6,326 nt of DNA from Rubrivivax sp. (GTDB lineage Bacteria > Pseudomonadota > Gammaproteobacteria > Burkholderiales > Burkholderiaceae_C). Position numbers and translations under genes: made by a program. The stretch lies in the NCBI GenBank assembly GCA_027484885.1, contig JAIXSD010000006.1:1-6326 (forward strand). The letters are read 5' to 3'. How positions within the stretch are numbered: the first letter of the stretch is position 1; every line of letters starts with the position of its first letter. Below, piece by piece: positions 6,178 through 6,326 of this stretch. The notes below the pieces were generated by a model. It did not search any database, was not told where the DNA came from, and saw only the letters and a program-made list of their open reading frames with translations.

Positions 6178-6326
6178 ATGCGAATTCCCGCCCTGACTCT
6201 GGCGCTGCTGCTCAGCGCCGCCTGCCCCCTGCCCGCCAAGGCGCAAAGCGCCCAGGTCGATGAGAGCGCCCTGCGCGCCCATCTGGCCCTGCTGTCCTCC
6301 GATCTGTTCGAAGGCCGCGGCACCGG
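6178..6326 (+). CDS. Secreted M28-like metallopeptidase, N-terminal fragment (runs off window)
   Basis: Forty-nine codons are visible. Residues 1-22 form a signal peptide: Arg2, a hydrophobic core T-L-A-L-L-L-S-A-A, then A-K-A before Q-S as a likely signal peptidase I site. Cys16 lies in S-A-A-C, a poor lipobox, so a lipoprotein is less likely. The mature start (about 30-49, A-L-R-A-H-L-A-L-L-S-S-D-L-F-E-G-R-G-T) matches the opening of many bacterial M28 (Zn aminopeptidase-like) proteins, where a similar H-x-x-x-L-x-x-D-x-x-E-G-R motif precedes the PA or peptidase domain. The catalytic zinc ligands lie beyond the window, so activity cannot be judged. No strong Shine-Dalgarno precedes the ATG. 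The 134-base gap and intervening hairpins suggest it is transcribed separately from the oxidation operon. Confidence 0.7.
   Translation, partial: MRIPALTLALLLSAACPLPAKAQSAQVDESALRAHLALLSSDLFEGRGT

Overview
This is a GC-rich window with all protein genes on the + strand. It looks like a chromosomal segment of a betaproteobacterium, most likely order Burkholderiales. The evidence is the dusB-fis-purH order, a short Fis of 79 residues, and the strong preference for G or C at third codon positions. The genus cannot be fixed from the sequence alone.

Region 1 (1-2176) is housekeeping. It holds the 3' end of dusB (tRNA-dihydrouridine synthase), then fis (nucleoid protein) sharing an ATGA overlap with dusB, then purH (last two steps of IMP synthesis) 52 bases later. 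Two hairpins follow purH. The second has a perfect 14-bp stem and a T-tract and is a convincing intrinsic terminator, so this transcription unit ends near 2280.

Region 2 (2177-2409) is the only long gap before the next operon. Besides the terminator it contains an extended interrupted inverted repeat (2282-2338), a plausible control element for the genes downstream.

Region 3 (2410-6043) is a tightly packed three-gene operon. It encodes a coniferyl-aldehyde-dehydrogenase-like ALDH, a small Tat-signal protein resembling gluconate dehydrogenase subunit 3, and a GMC-family flavoprotein. The genes overlap or abut at both junctions. Gene order and families match, from memory, the LaoC-LaoB-LaoA long-chain alcohol oxidation system of Pseudomonas aeruginosa. 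The proposed route is that the GMC enzyme with its small partner oxidises an alcohol to an aldehyde, and the ALDH oxidises the aldehyde to an acid. The GMC protein carries a Cys-x5-Cys-x3-Cys motif spaced like the [3Fe-4S] ligands of bacterial FAD-glucose dehydrogenase. Its small partner has a Tat signal while the flavoprotein has none. Together these suggest an exported flavo-iron-sulfur dehydrogenase whose electron acceptor is not encoded here.

Region 4 (6044-6326) holds a hairpin after the operon, a -10-like box next to a 12-bp palindrome, and the first 49 codons of a secreted protein that looks like an M28-type metallopeptidase. No RNA genes, CRISPR arrays or mobile elements were seen.
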